From NCBI RefSeq assembly GCF_000021805.1, contig NC_011726.1, positions 4,615,414 to 4,679,413 of the forward strand: a DNA stretch of 64,000 nucleotides, in the 5' to 3' direction. Below, one piece after another: positions 8,835-17,157 of this stretch (positions are counted from its first letter, which is position 1; the number at the start of each line of letters is the position of its first letter). Origin of the DNA: Rippkaea orientalis PCC 8801 (GTDB lineage Bacteria > Cyanobacteriota > Cyanobacteriia > Cyanobacteriales > Microcystaceae). The notes under the pieces were generated by a model. That model searched no databases. It saw only the letters and a program-made list of their open reading frames with translations, and was not told the DNA's origin. The position numbers and the translations under genes were made by a program.

Positions 8835-9641
8835 ATGGCTAAAAACAAACTCTTATCTAACCCAACCAGTTTAGTATTTATTGGCTTCTTTATCCTCATT
8901 ATCCTCAATCCTTTTGTTATTGTTAATGCAGGAAATAGAGGAGTGTTAATGCGCTTTGGTAAAGTTCAAGAACAAATCTTAGGAGAAGGTATTCATGTTA
9001 TTATTCCTTTAGTCGATACCGTTAAAAAATTAAGTGTTCGTATTCAGAAACAGGAAATTGCTGCCGAAGCATCAACAAAAGATTTACAAGAAGTGTTTAC
9101 CGATCTTGTTCTAAATTGGCATATTAACCCAGAAACCACTAATCTGATTTTTCAAAAAATAGGAGAACAACAGGATATTATTGAAAGAATTATTAACCCT
9201 GCTATCGAAGAAATTGTTAAAGCAGTGATGGCTAAATATACAGCCGAAGAAATTATTCTGAAACGAGAACAAGTGAAAACAGAAGTTGATAGTTTATTAA
9301 CCCAACGATTAGGGAATTATTATATCAAAGTTGATGATATTTCTCTGGTTCACATTGATTTTTCCCCAAGATTTACTGAAGCAGTAGAAGCAAAACAAAT
9401 TGCCGAACAAGAAGCCAAAAAAGCAGGGTTTAGAGTACTTCAAGCGATAAAAGACGCTGAAGTTAAAATTAATTTAGCCAAAGGAGAAGCAGAAGCTCAT
9501 CAAATCTTACAAAACTCCTTAACTCCAGAAATTCTCAAACGACAAGCGATTAATCAATGGAATGGTAACTTACCGTTAATTATGGGTAAAGAAGATCTAA
9601 AATTTTTAAATCTAGATCTAGATGATCTCAAAAAATTATAA
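8835..9641 (+). CDS. Prohibitin-like SPFH/band-7 membrane protein
   Basis: One N-terminal transmembrane anchor (LVFIGFFILIILNPFVIV, about residues 13-30) is followed by a band-7 domain (GNRGVLMRFGKVQEQILGEG) and a helical, Ala/Glu-rich region (EAKQIAEQEAKKAGFRVLQA) typical of prohibitins. Such proteins form ring-like scaffolds that organise membrane microdomains and protect membrane proteases. Length (268) is normal for the prohibitin group. It directly follows the first cadD-like gene and converges on a LysR gene with a 6-bp overlap of the coding ends. Confidence 0.9.
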   Translation: MAKNKLLSNPTSLVFIGFFILIILNPFVIVNAGNRGVLMRFGKVQEQILGEGIHVIIPLVDTVKKLSVRIQKQEIAAEASTKDLQEVFTDLVLNWHINPETTNLIFQKIGEQQDIIERIINPAIEEIVKAVMAKYTAEEIILKREQVKTEVDSLLTQRLGNYYIKVDDISLVHIDFSPRFTEAVEAKQIAEQEAKKAGFRVLQAIKDAEVKINLAKGEAEAHQILQNSLTPEILKRQAINQWNGNLPLIMGKEDLKFLNLDLDDLKKL

Positions 9642-10595
9642 AACTAACTGTTGTCTTGATTCTTGCTCATTCAAAGATAAAATTTCTTCAAAAGCTTGAG
9701 AGACTTTGGTTTGAAAACGTTCACGATGTTTGATTCTTAAAAACGGACGAGCTAATTCCAATTCTTGAGATTTTTTGTTGCGATCATCGATAATCCGTAT
9801 GGATCGAAGTATGCCTAATTTTAATTCTTTTCTTACCATTAAATCAGAAATACCGGCCGCGGCTTGACTGTCTTCAATCACTGCTTTGATCATTTCTCCG
9901 GTATTTAAAATTAAATTTACCTTCAAAGAATGAAGATTAATTCCCCATCGAACTAACGCTTCTTCGAGTCTTTGTTGAGTGCCTGAACCAGCCTCTCGCA
10001 TAATCCAATCTGTCTCAGTCAGTTGGGATAACCTAATCTGTTTGTGTTGAAACCAAGGATGAGATTTCCCCACAATAATTAACAGGCGATCGCTCCCGAT
10101 GACTTCTTGTTCTAAAATGGTTTCTAACCCTGGTTTAACCTCCCCTTCAATCAGTCCTATGTCAAATTTTCCTGTGGCAGTTCCGATACAAATTTCTTCC
10201 GTATTAGCTAAAGTACAGTTGAGATTAATTTTAGGATAACACCGTTGAAAATAACTAATTTTTTCCGGTAGCCAATAATTACCAATCGTTAAACTAGACC
10301 CTATTTTTAACTCCCCTCGTTGTAGATCGTTTAATTCGCGTAACCCCTGTTCAGCAAGAGCAACTTGATCTAAAATTTTTTGAGCTTCTACTTGTAAAAG
10401 TTTTCCTGATTCTGTAATTTCAATATGACGACCAAGACGATGAAATAACTTGATACCGTACTCACTTTCTAAGTTTTGGATCGCTGCACTGACAGCAGGT
10501 TGAGTAATATATAAAGCATCGGCTGCACGAGTAAAATGAAGATATTTAGCAACAGCTAAAAACACTCGCAATTGATCCAGTGTCATTTGTGCCAT
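9636..10595 (-). CDS. LysR-family transcriptional regulator
   Basis: The N-terminal 60 residues are a LysR winged helix (LDQLRVFLAVAKYLHFTRAADALYITQPAVSAAIQNLE), followed by a periplasmic-binding-like effector domain of about 210 residues. Length 319 is typical. It does not carry the N-terminus I would expect of NtcB, and RbcR or CmpR identity cannot be shown. It lies between two cadD-like units and is a candidate regulator of them. A perfect 12-bp inverted repeat 28 bp upstream could be its operator. Confidence 0.9.
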   Translation of the reverse strand: MAQMTLDQLRVFLAVAKYLHFTRAADALYITQPAVSAAIQNLESEYGIKLFHRLGRHIEITESGKLLQVEAQKILDQVALAEQGLRELNDLQRGELKIGSSLTIGNYWLPEKISYFQRCYPKINLNCTLANTEEICIGTATGKFDIGLIEGEVKPGLETILEQEVIGSDRLLIIVGKSHPWFQHKQIRLSQLTETDWIMREAGSGTQQRLEEALVRWGINLHSLKVNLILNTGEMIKAVIEDSQAAAGISDLMVRKELKLGILRSIRIIDDRNKKSQELELARPFLRIKHRERFQTKVSQAFEEILSLNEQESRQQLVL

Positions 10596-10622
10596 ATTTC
10601 AAATAATCAAAGATTTAAGTAT

Positions 10623-10648
10623 TAGAGGTCAACATTTGTTGACCTCTA
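10623..10648. promoter_or_regulatory. Perfect 12-bp inverted repeat upstream of the LysR gene
   Basis: TAGAGGTCAACA and TGTTGACCTCTA are separated by TT. The palindrome lies between the stop of the exported-protein gene (10675) and the LysR start (10595), both on the minus strand. It could be an operator for LysR autoregulation or the stem of a terminator for the upstream gene; the lack of a T-run after it on the minus strand favours the former. Confidence 0.55.
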
Positions 10649-10674
10649 CAAATTGCCATTGATATCAACTCAAA

Positions 10675-11292
10675 TTAGTCGATAGGAGCATTAGGAACTT
10701 GAGCATCAATATCCCCTTGAGCAAGATTAGGAACTGGCCAATTATTGTCAGTAATAGGCACAACTTCTAGGAGTGCAGAAGGAAGATTAAACTCTAGTTC
10801 GCCTGTGGTTGGATTAGTCGTTACCACCAGGTGAGTTCCATCAAGAATTTTGACGGTAGAAGGCTCTCCAGCCGTCAAATTTAAGGAAGCAACTTGTATA
10901 TCATTGGGAAGATAAATTCCTTCACAATCCCAACTATCGTCTGTTTCTTCTCCATCTGCTAAATACACTAGGGTATCTTGACTGGATTTCTTCGGTGCAT
11001 GACCATAAATTCCTAAGATTTTTCCGGTTTGATTGCGACAAACTCCCCAATCTTCCGACGTTTCTAAAACGTATTTTTGCAGTTTCACCGCTTCAATTTC
11101 TTGCTGCAATTCCTCTGGGGAATATTCCGTCTGTGAGGGATCGCCTTGAAGAGCCAATAACTGTTCTAGGTTTTCGATAACCACGGGGTAGTCGGGGCTT
11201 TTTTTGGCAATTTTGTCGGCTAAAACAGGTGAAGCAAGGCAAAAACTGGCTATCCATACCAGACTAATCAGCCAAATCGTGAATTGTCTCAT
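10675..11292 (-). CDS. Exported protein of unknown function
   Basis: The ATG at 11292 is chosen because GAAGGAG stands 9 bp upstream and because it gives a clear Sec signal peptide (MRQFTIWLISLVWIASFCLASPVLA, cleavage about residue 25); the open frame extends upstream without such features. The mature part (about 180 residues) is acidic and Gln/Glu-rich in its first third, with two Cys (CRNQ, WDCEG) that could pair in the periplasm. I do not recognise the family. It diverges from the second cadD-like gene across 318 bp rich in inverted repeats. Confidence 0.75.
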   Translation of the reverse strand: MRQFTIWLISLVWIASFCLASPVLADKIAKKSPDYPVVIENLEQLLALQGDPSQTEYSPEELQQEIEAVKLQKYVLETSEDWGVCRNQTGKILGIYGHAPKKSSQDTLVYLADGEETDDSWDCEGIYLPNDIQVASLNLTAGEPSTVKILDGTHLVVTTNPTTGELEFNLPSALLEVVPITDNNWPVPNLAQGDIDAQVPNAPID

Positions 11293-11392
11293 AGAATTTT
11301 CTCCTTCAATAGCAAGGCAAAGGCAAGAGGTGTCGAGGTTAGCTGGATTGGAAAACCTTGGAGCGACAATCCTCATTTATTTTATCTCAAAT

Positions 11393-11441
11393 CATTCAAA
11401 AATAAAATATAGTTCATTTTGAATGCAACTGCATTTGCAGT
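11393..11441. promoter_or_regulatory. Nested dyads in the divergent promoter region
   Basis: CATTCAAAA (11393-11401) and TTTTGAATG (11417-11425) form a perfect 9-bp dyad with a 15-bp centre; ACTGCA-TT-TGCAGT (11428-11441) follows directly. They lie between the divergent exported-protein gene and the second cadD-like gene. Operator function is inferred; neither matches the Fur or SmtB boxes I know. Confidence 0.45.
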
Positions 11442-11473
11442 ACAATAAAAATTATAATCTATTATTTCAGGAG

Positions 11474-11543
11474 TATCCATCACTTTTATTGATTAATTTG
11501 ACAAAAAACAGCATTTGACTGTAGTTTGTGGCTAATCTAGAGT
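11474..11543 (+). promoter_or_regulatory. Conserved 35-bp block plus promoter of the second CadD-like gene
   Basis: The block at 11474-11508 begins TATCCATCACTTTTATT and matches 33 of 35 positions of a block ahead of the third cadD-like gene (17931-17965, minus strand). Immediately downstream is a promoter candidate TTGACT (11515-11520), 17 bp, TAGAGT (11538-11543). The block ends 102 bp before the ATG; the other copy ends 98 bp before its ATG. An activator site or UP-like element upstream of -35 is inferred. Confidence 0.65.
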
Positions 11544-11610
11544 AAAAAATGAAACCTATCAGCCCATACCAAGGGATAGGGAGTTTTTGTCCTGTTATGC
11601 TATAAGGAAT

Positions 11611-12309
11611 ATGATCGAATTCATCACCGCGATCGCCACTGCCATCGCCACCTTTATCGCCACCAACTTAGATGACATCCTCATCTTGACCCTGTTTTTT
11701 GCTCAGGTTGGTGCTCTATTCCGTCGTCGGCAAATTGTTCTTGGTCAATATTTGGGGTTTATTTTGTTGGTTTTAGCGAGTCTTCCGGGTTTTTTTGGAA
11801 GTTTTCTGATTCCAACCCACTATTTAAAAGGGTTAGGTGTAATTCCGATTATTTTAGGCATTACTTATCTCTTGAAGAGGGAAGAAGAAGAAACCGAGTC
11901 TTTAGACGCGATCGCTGAACAGAACAATCATCCTAGTTGGTTGAAAGGTTGGCTGTCCCCTCAAGTCTATGGGGTAGCGGCCGTTACCGTCGCCAATGGT
12001 AGCGACAATATCAGTGTCTATCTCCCCTTATTTGCCAGTAGTACAGGACACAATCTGGTGATTATCGTGGCTACTTTTTTGTTATTGGTAGGGGTTTGGT
12101 GTTTTGTGGCCTATCGGTTAACCCATGTTACGGCGATCGCGGATTGGTTAAAAGGTTACGGTGATACCCTCGTTCCTTGTGTGCTAATCGGCTTAGGCGT
12201 GTTTATTATTAAGGAAAATCTACCTTTAGCTTTTCTAGCTCTGATTATTAGTTACTTTTGGGCGATGAGTCTTAATTCTGACTCTCTTTTGCCAGAAGAC
12301 GAAACCTAG
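11611..12309 (+). CDS. CadD-like cation transporter, paralogue 2
   Basis: From the ATG at 11611 (a TTG at 11587 is less likely) this encodes 232 residues with five or six membrane segments. It carries the family signatures TNLDDILILTLFFAQ and VTVANGSDNISVYLPLFASS. The central loop (REEEETESLDAIAEQNN) is acidic and cytoplasmic by prediction. The family is in the LysE superfamily of exporters; cadmium export is known for distant homologues, and the ion here is unknown. A DUF202 gene follows after 38 bp, probably in the same transcript. Its upstream region shares a 35-bp block with paralogue 3. Confidence 0.86.
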   Translation: MIEFITAIATAIATFIATNLDDILILTLFFAQVGALFRRRQIVLGQYLGFILLVLASLPGFFGSFLIPTHYLKGLGVIPIILGITYLLKREEEETESLDAIAEQNNHPSWLKGWLSPQVYGVAAVTVANGSDNISVYLPLFASSTGHNLVIIVATFLLLVGVWCFVAYRLTHVTAIADWLKGYGDTLVPCVLIGLGVFIIKENLPLAFLALIISYFWAMSLNSDSLLPEDET

Positions 12310-12347
12310 CAATCTTTCCACAACTTCAATCTGCAATCCTTTGACCT

Positions 12348-12782
12348 ATGAATTTTGACTTTCCCTCCCCCATATCCCCAGATTCTTCTAAACAACAAGA
12401 ATTATCACGGAAAAAACTGAATCCTTCTCGCATTAGAGATCATCTGGCTAATGAACGGACCTATCTCGCTTGGATGCGAACGGCCGTCGGATTAATGGGG
12501 TTTGGGGTCGTTATTTTGCGGATTCGTGCCTTTCAACCTCCCTCAATTCCTGGTCCTGGTTTTGGCTGGAAATTGGGGTTAATCTTTGCGGGAGTGGGAT
12601 TATTAACCGTTTTGCTTTCAACGGTGCAGTATTTTATCGTGCGACGGGATATCGAAGAAGATACCTATGAACCCCCTGATCGCTGGGTCATTTTATTTAG
12701 TTTAGCGATCGCGCTTTTAGGGTCAGGAATTATTTATTTTGTTTCTACCAGTTCCTTTGATCTGGTGGATATAATTATGTAG
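12348..12782 (+). CDS. DUF202 (YidH-like) small membrane protein
   Basis: The sequence RDHLANERTYLAWMRTAVGLMGFGVVI (about residues 30-56) is the hallmark of DUF202, followed by two further transmembrane segments (LGLIFAGVGLLTVLLSTVQYF and WVILFSLAIALLGSGIIYFV). The first 28 residues are a polar, Ser/Pro-rich cytoplasmic tail. Biochemical function of the family is unknown; members often sit beside transporters. It follows the second cadD-like gene by 38 bp. A decayed copy of its 5-prime end is found about 1.1 kb downstream, at 13,520. Confidence 0.88.
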   Translation: MNFDFPSPISPDSSKQQELSRKKLNPSRIRDHLANERTYLAWMRTAVGLMGFGVVILRIRAFQPPSIPGPGFGWKLGLIFAGVGLLTVLLSTVQYFIVRRDIEEDTYEPPDRWVILFSLAIALLGSGIIYFVSTSSFDLVDIIM

Positions 12783-12937
12783 GATCATTGTATTTCTTTC
12801 CTGTTACCTGATCTGAAGTTTTCTATCGCAACTGTCTAATTTATGTTGTGTACTAACCTAAAAATTGTGGCATTTTCTACAGAACGATAATTCAAGTGAT
12901 GTTATGGTGAACTCATACTAATGAGTTTCTAATCCCA

Positions 12938-13492
12938 ATGAAAATTAAGTTACAGCTTGACAAGCTATTAGATACTCTTGTATCTAATTATTTTGTTCTT
13001 AATAAGACCTCATTTTTTGAGAAGCTTTTATTTCAAGGGAAACCCGCAATCAATAAAAATAGAAACAAGACACATAATCAAAGCACAACTGAGGATTTAA
13101 TCGTTAAGCTTCGTCAAGAAAATGAGAAGCTTAAACAAGTATTAGAAGCAAAGGAAAAAGTTATTAAACACCTCACAACGTCTGATAATCTAGGGTTTAA
13201 TCCAAACGATTTTCAACTCATTATAGAAGGAGTTGCAGACGGTGTATTACTGGTTAATGATGAAGGAAAAGTAAAGTTTATTAATCCATCGGCGGAGAAA
13301 CTCTTTGCTCGTCCTAAATCTGAATTAATCAATTATTTTTTAGGATTACCTATAGCAGACGACAGTACAGAGGTAACTATTTTTCGTCCTGGGGGTCATA
13401 TAGTTATGGCAGAAATGCGGGTTTCTGTCATTACTTGGAAGTCAAAAACCGCCTATGTTGCCTCGCTAAGAGATGTAACAGTATCAACCTAA
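12938..13492 (+). CDS. Small stand-alone PAS protein with a coiled-coil segment
   Basis: Residues 45-80 are charged and heptad-like (VKLRQENEKLKQVLEAKEKVIKHL), and residues 88-182 form a PAS domain (IIEGVADGVLLVNDEGKVKFINPSAEKLF). There is no kinase, GGDEF or DNA-binding output, so it may act by dimerising with a partner. The PAS domain closely resembles the third PAS domain of the GGDEF-EAL protein at 36,355 (shared features: LVN-EGK/N-FVN, glyLPI, VAEMR, ITW). RBS and promoter are unremarkable. It lies between the DUF202 gene and a remnant of that gene, so it may have arrived or been duplicated with a local rearrangement. Confidence 0.8.
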   Translation: MKIKLQLDKLLDTLVSNYFVLNKTSFFEKLLFQGKPAINKNRNKTHNQSTTEDLIVKLRQENEKLKQVLEAKEKVIKHLTTSDNLGFNPNDFQLIIEGVADGVLLVNDEGKVKFINPSAEKLFARPKSELINYFLGLPIADDSTEVTIFRPGGHIVMAEMRVSVITWKSKTAYVASLRDVTVST

Positions 13493-13519
13493 CGATCCAT
13501 TTTCTTAACCAAGGAAAAA

Positions 13520-13570
13520 CAAAAATTATCACGAAAAAACTCAATCCTTCTCGCGTTAGAGATCATCTTT
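13520..13570 (+). pseudogene. Decayed fragment of a DUF202 gene 5-prime end
   Basis: About 50 bp match the coding start of the DUF202 gene at 12400-12450: both read attatcacg, six A, then aatccttctcgc and ttagagatcatct. The fragment lacks one G of the original, which shifts frame, and loses similarity after the RDHL codons. Read in frame it gives KKLNPSRVRDHL against KKLNPSRIRDHL in the intact gene. There is no downstream membrane part, so this is a remnant. Confidence 0.8.
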
Positions 13571-13733
13571 GTCTTGACCAGTTCATTTGCTCGGGTAGAT
13601 GTGATAATGTGATGACGATTACTCCTGTAAACTTTTTTGAGTTTCTCCCTTGACTCTATAGTCAACTGTAGAGTTTAGCCTAGAGAGTGTAAAGAGATCA
13701 AATCCTCATTTTCACTCAAAGGAGAATAATCTG

Positions 13734-14519
13734 ATGAATACCATTATGTCATCAACGGCTGTTAGAGTTTATCGGATGAGTACCCCTGATCATGACTGTC
13801 CTTGGGGACTGCGTGCGATTAACCTGCTAACAGAAAAAGGTATTACTTTTGAAGATATTCTGTTAACTTCTACCGAAGAAGTAACCCATTTTAAAACCCA
13901 ACATGGTGTGACGACCACCCCTCAAATTTTTTTCGGAGAAACACGCATTGGCGGCTATACTGATTTAGCGCAATATTTAGACGTTAAGGCTGAAAAAGCC
14001 GATTATTCCTATACACCCATCTTCGCTTTATTTGGGACTGCAACCTTAATGACTATTGCCACTGCTTCAGGTTTTAGTGGTTTAATGGGAATTTCTTTAT
14101 CCATGTTAGCGTCCCTGAAATTGATGGATATTAACGCTTTTGTTGAGAGTTTTGCTAAATATGATCTGATCACTCAAAAATTCAAACCCTATGGCAAAGT
14201 TTATCCTTTTGCTGAATTATTGATCGGCTTAGGGTTCTTATCAAACATAGCTCCGTTAGGGACGGGAGTGGGTTCATTATTAATCGGACTTAGTGGGGCT
14301 ATTTCCGTGTTTAAAGCGATTTATATTGATAAAATGGCTTTAAATTGTGCTTGTGTTGGGGGTCATTCTAAAGTGCCGTTGGGAGTGATCAGTTTTACAG
14401 AAAATGCCATTATGGCACTAATGGGAGGAATGTTAATTTTTTCGTCAATCAGTGTTGAAGAAGTTCAATCTTTTAGAAAATTAGAACCAAGTTCACCTCC
14501 TATTGTTCAATTAAAATAA
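13734..14519 (+). CDS. Glutaredoxin-MauE/DoxX-like membrane fusion
   Basis: Residues 10-85 form a glutaredoxin-like fold with a monothiol-type active site CPWG (Cys22) and the cis-proline block TTTP (60-63) followed by IGGYTDL, which binds glutathione in the family. Residues 95-245 have four hydrophobic segments and a conserved Cys pair (C205, C207, in NCACVGG) as in MauE/DoxX redox-associated proteins. The fusion suggests transfer of reducing equivalents between a soluble thiol and a membrane-embedded Cys pair. AAAGGAG 9 bp upstream supports the ATG at 13734. Substrate proteins are unknown. Confidence 0.85.
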   Translation: MNTIMSSTAVRVYRMSTPDHDCPWGLRAINLLTEKGITFEDILLTSTEEVTHFKTQHGVTTTPQIFFGETRIGGYTDLAQYLDVKAEKADYSYTPIFALFGTATLMTIATASGFSGLMGISLSMLASLKLMDINAFVESFAKYDLITQKFKPYGKVYPFAELLIGLGFLSNIAPLGTGVGSLLIGLSGAISVFKAIYIDKMALNCACVGGHSKVPLGVISFTENAIMALMGGMLIFSSISVEEVQSFRKLEPSSPPIVQLK

Positions 14520-14525
14520 GAATCT

Positions 14526-14558
14526 AAACGTAGGGTGAGCAATGCCCACTCTACGTTT
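14526..14558. terminator. Bidirectional hairpin between convergent genes
   Basis: AAACGTAG (14526-14533) pairs with CTACGTTT (14551-14558), with extra GGTG/CACT-like pairing inside. It lies between the convergent glutaredoxin-MauE and SLC13 genes and overlaps the SLC13 stop. The core GTAGGGTGAGCAATGCCCAC is also of a kind dispersed in cyanobacterial genomes, so it may be a repeat serving as a terminator. Confidence 0.55.
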
Positions 14559-16347
14559 ACAATCCATAAATCATCATAATTAAAAAAGGAGCGATCGCAG
14601 CCATTAATAACGTTAAGGGTAAACCCACTCGGAAGAAATCAAGAAAGCGATAGCCTCCGGGTGCATAAACAATTAAATTAGTTTGACATCCCAGAGGAGT
14701 CATAAAACTATTAGAAGCGGCAAAAGTAACATCAAGAATAAATCCATAGGGATTAAAACTCAAGGATTGAGCTATCTTAACTGCGAGGGGGATCATCAAT
14801 AAAACAGCAGCATTATTTGAGATAATTTCTGTCAAAAAAACCGTCACTAAATAGAAAAATAATAACAGTTCATATCCCGATAATCCGCCACCAACTGCAA
14901 CAATTTTTTCAACTAACCACTGGGTTCCTCCGGATTTATCCATGGCAATTTCTAAAGGAATCAGTCCCGCTAATAAAAAAATGACATCCCATCGCACCGT
15001 CCCATAGATTTCCCCTGGTTTCAAACACCCTGTTAACACCATTAAAACCACCCCTAATAAAGCACTAACTAAGATAGGCAACCAGTGACAGGCAGTTATA
15101 ATAACCACACCTATCATAATAGCGATCGCAATGGGAGCTTTTTCGGGTCGTAAACTTTCGATATCTCGCTGTTCTAGGACTAATAATTCCCTCGTCGTTT
15201 GCAATCCCAAAAAACTATCTTTCGGACCTTGAACCAGCAATAAATCGCCAAAGCGCAGGGGAATTTGACCTAAGCGTTCCCTTAATAATTCTTCTCCCCG
15301 TCGAATAGCCAAAACCGTAGCATTGTAGCGTTGTCGGAAGCGTAAATCTTTCAAGGTTGACCCAATTAAACGCGAATTAGAAAGAATCATCACCTCAGCG
15401 ATTTTCTCTTCTAAGGAGGTTAATTCAAGGGTTAACGTTTCTTCCGGAAACTGAACATCGGGCAAAATATCGAGTCCTTTTTCTTCTCGCAGCTTTAATA
15501 ACTCTGTTTGAGTGCTTCTAACTAGCAAAATATCTTGTGATTTTAAAATTTTATCCGCTAAGGGTTGAGGAAAATGATTATTATTGCGAATGAGTTCTAA
15601 AACATCTAAATCAAACTTACGTTGAATTTCACTTTGACGGATTGTTTGACCAATTAAACTTGAAGTTGGAGTTACTACTAATTCTGTTAAATAAGCCTTG
15701 AGATCGTAATCTTCTGCCAATAAATCTTGATCCGGTTTTTTGCGTTCAGGTAATAATAAAGGAGCCACACAAGACAGATAGAATAAACCGATAATAAAAG
15801 CAATTATTCCTAAAGGCGTTAACTGAAAAATTCCCAACGGTTTATACCCTAATTGGACACAAATTCCACTGGCTAAAATATTAGTAGAAGTCCCCAAAAC
15901 GGTGATCGTTCCACCCAAAATTGTAATATAAGATAGGGGTAAAAGAAGTTTAGAGACAGAAATACGGCTTCTGCGACACCAATCTTCAACAATGGGTAAA
16001 AAAATGGTCACAATGGCCGTATTACTCATAAAAGCACTCAATGGACCAAGAATGGCTCCCATGACTAAAATTTGTCGTCCTGTTTCCTTGCCTCCCCATT
16101 TGAGCAAAACGTCTCGAATTGGCTGAGTAGCATCAGTACGAACGATTCCCGCGCTTAAAATAAACATAGCCATGACAGTCAGCGTTGCAGGGTTGCTAAC
16201 ACCTGAGAGGCCTTCTTCTGGGGTGACGATGCCTACAACCATTAAGATCACTGCTACCATTAAGGCCGTAAAATCCGCCGGAAACCATTCAGTAATCAAG
16301 ATAATCAAGGCTAAGACCACAATACCCAAGGTCAAAAAAAGGGTCAT
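14557..16347 (-). CDS. SLC13-family permease with two RCK-C domains
   Basis: Two blocks of transmembrane helices (about residues 1-200 and 400-596) enclose two TrkA-C/RCK-C regulatory domains (about 212-292 and 305-385; LVVTPTSSLIGQTIRQSE, MILSNSRLIGSTLKDL). This is the layout of the SAC1/P-protein branch of the divalent anion:sodium symporter family; relatives carry sulfate, dicarboxylates or act in sulfur sensing. The substrate cannot be read from sequence. The ATG at 16347 is 4 bp from the terC-like stop, so it is the third gene of a cadD-like/terC-like/SLC13 operon. Confidence 0.88.
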   Translation of the reverse strand: MTLFLTLGIVVLALIILITEWFPADFTALMVAVILMVVGIVTPEEGLSGVSNPATLTVMAMFILSAGIVRTDATQPIRDVLLKWGGKETGRQILVMGAILGPLSAFMSNTAIVTIFLPIVEDWCRRSRISVSKLLLPLSYITILGGTITVLGTSTNILASGICVQLGYKPLGIFQLTPLGIIAFIIGLFYLSCVAPLLLPERKKPDQDLLAEDYDLKAYLTELVVTPTSSLIGQTIRQSEIQRKFDLDVLELIRNNNHFPQPLADKILKSQDILLVRSTQTELLKLREEKGLDILPDVQFPEETLTLELTSLEEKIAEVMILSNSRLIGSTLKDLRFRQRYNATVLAIRRGEELLRERLGQIPLRFGDLLLVQGPKDSFLGLQTTRELLVLEQRDIESLRPEKAPIAIAIMIGVVIITACHWLPILVSALLGVVLMVLTGCLKPGEIYGTVRWDVIFLLAGLIPLEIAMDKSGGTQWLVEKIVAVGGGLSGYELLLFFYLVTVFLTEIISNNAAVLLMIPLAVKIAQSLSFNPYGFILDVTFAASNSFMTPLGCQTNLIVYAPGGYRFLDFFRVGLPLTLLMAAIAPFLIMMIYGL

Positions 16348-16351
16348 TGCA

Positions 16352-17116
16352 TTAATCTCTGAGGTTAGTTAATTTTGACGGGTTGGAACGGAGGGAAGTC
16401 AGCCAAATTTGGGACGGTTGGGGGATTTCTGGGGTAACTCGTCGAGAAAATCCCCAAGTAAACAGGATAACAATGAACGCTAACATCACCCATTGCGGGG
16501 GAATTAGGTCGGGAATGATGACTTTACCTAATAAACGAAGACCGACCCCTAAAATGGTTAAATAGGCTGCATCCGCTAGATAGGAAAACTCCGTCAACCA
16601 GCGCACAAATAAACTAGCCAAACATCGCAGGGTAATGATTCCCAAGGTACAACCGAGTAAGACTAACCCCATTTGATCGGATAAAGCAACGGCCGCGGTG
16701 ACGCTATCGAGGGAAAAGGCTAAATCAGTCAAGGCAATTAAGAGGATAATTCGTCCCGTAGAATAGCCATTATTAGAACTTTGTGAACCGAGGGAATCTT
16801 CTGGGTTTTCGTTAGTCAAATAAGGCCAAAAATGTTTTCCTGCTAACCAAATGAGATAAAGTCCTCCGGCGACTTCAAATTGCCAAAATTGCATCACCCA
16901 AGTTGCACTCAGTAGTAGAATTATCCGTAGTATAAAGGCTAATGCTAAACCCCAATTTAAGACAAGGCGTTGCTTTTTTATTGGTTTTACCTCTCCCGCT
17001 AAGGCAGCTAAAGCGACGGCATTATCAGCCGATAAAACCGTTTCAAGGGTGACTAAAGCTAATAAAATGGCAAATCCATCGGATGAAAATAAGGGACTGA
17101 TTAAAGCTTCAAACAT
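16352..17116 (-). CDS. TerC-family membrane protein
   Basis: Seven or more hydrophobic segments and the TerC signatures VTLETVLSADNAVALAAL (N-terminal half) and LTDLAFSLDSVTAAVAL (second half) are visible; the paired acidic residues in these motifs are thought to bind metal. Family members export manganese or confer tellurite resistance. The ATG at 17116 is used; a TTG three bases upstream is possible. It lies 41 bp after the third cadD-like gene and 4 bp before the SLC13 gene. No yybP-ykoY manganese riboswitch was recognised ahead of the operon. Confidence 0.9.
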   Translation of the reverse strand: MFEALISPLFSSDGFAILLALVTLETVLSADNAVALAALAGEVKPIKKQRLVLNWGLALAFILRIILLLSATWVMQFWQFEVAGGLYLIWLAGKHFWPYLTNENPEDSLGSQSSNNGYSTGRIILLIALTDLAFSLDSVTAAVALSDQMGLVLLGCTLGIITLRCLASLFVRWLTEFSYLADAAYLTILGVGLRLLGKVIIPDLIPPQWVMLAFIVILFTWGFSRRVTPEIPQPSQIWLTSLRSNPSKLTNLRD

Positions 17117-17157
17117 CAATACTTACTCCAAAAATTTCTTTAAACAACCCATAACGA

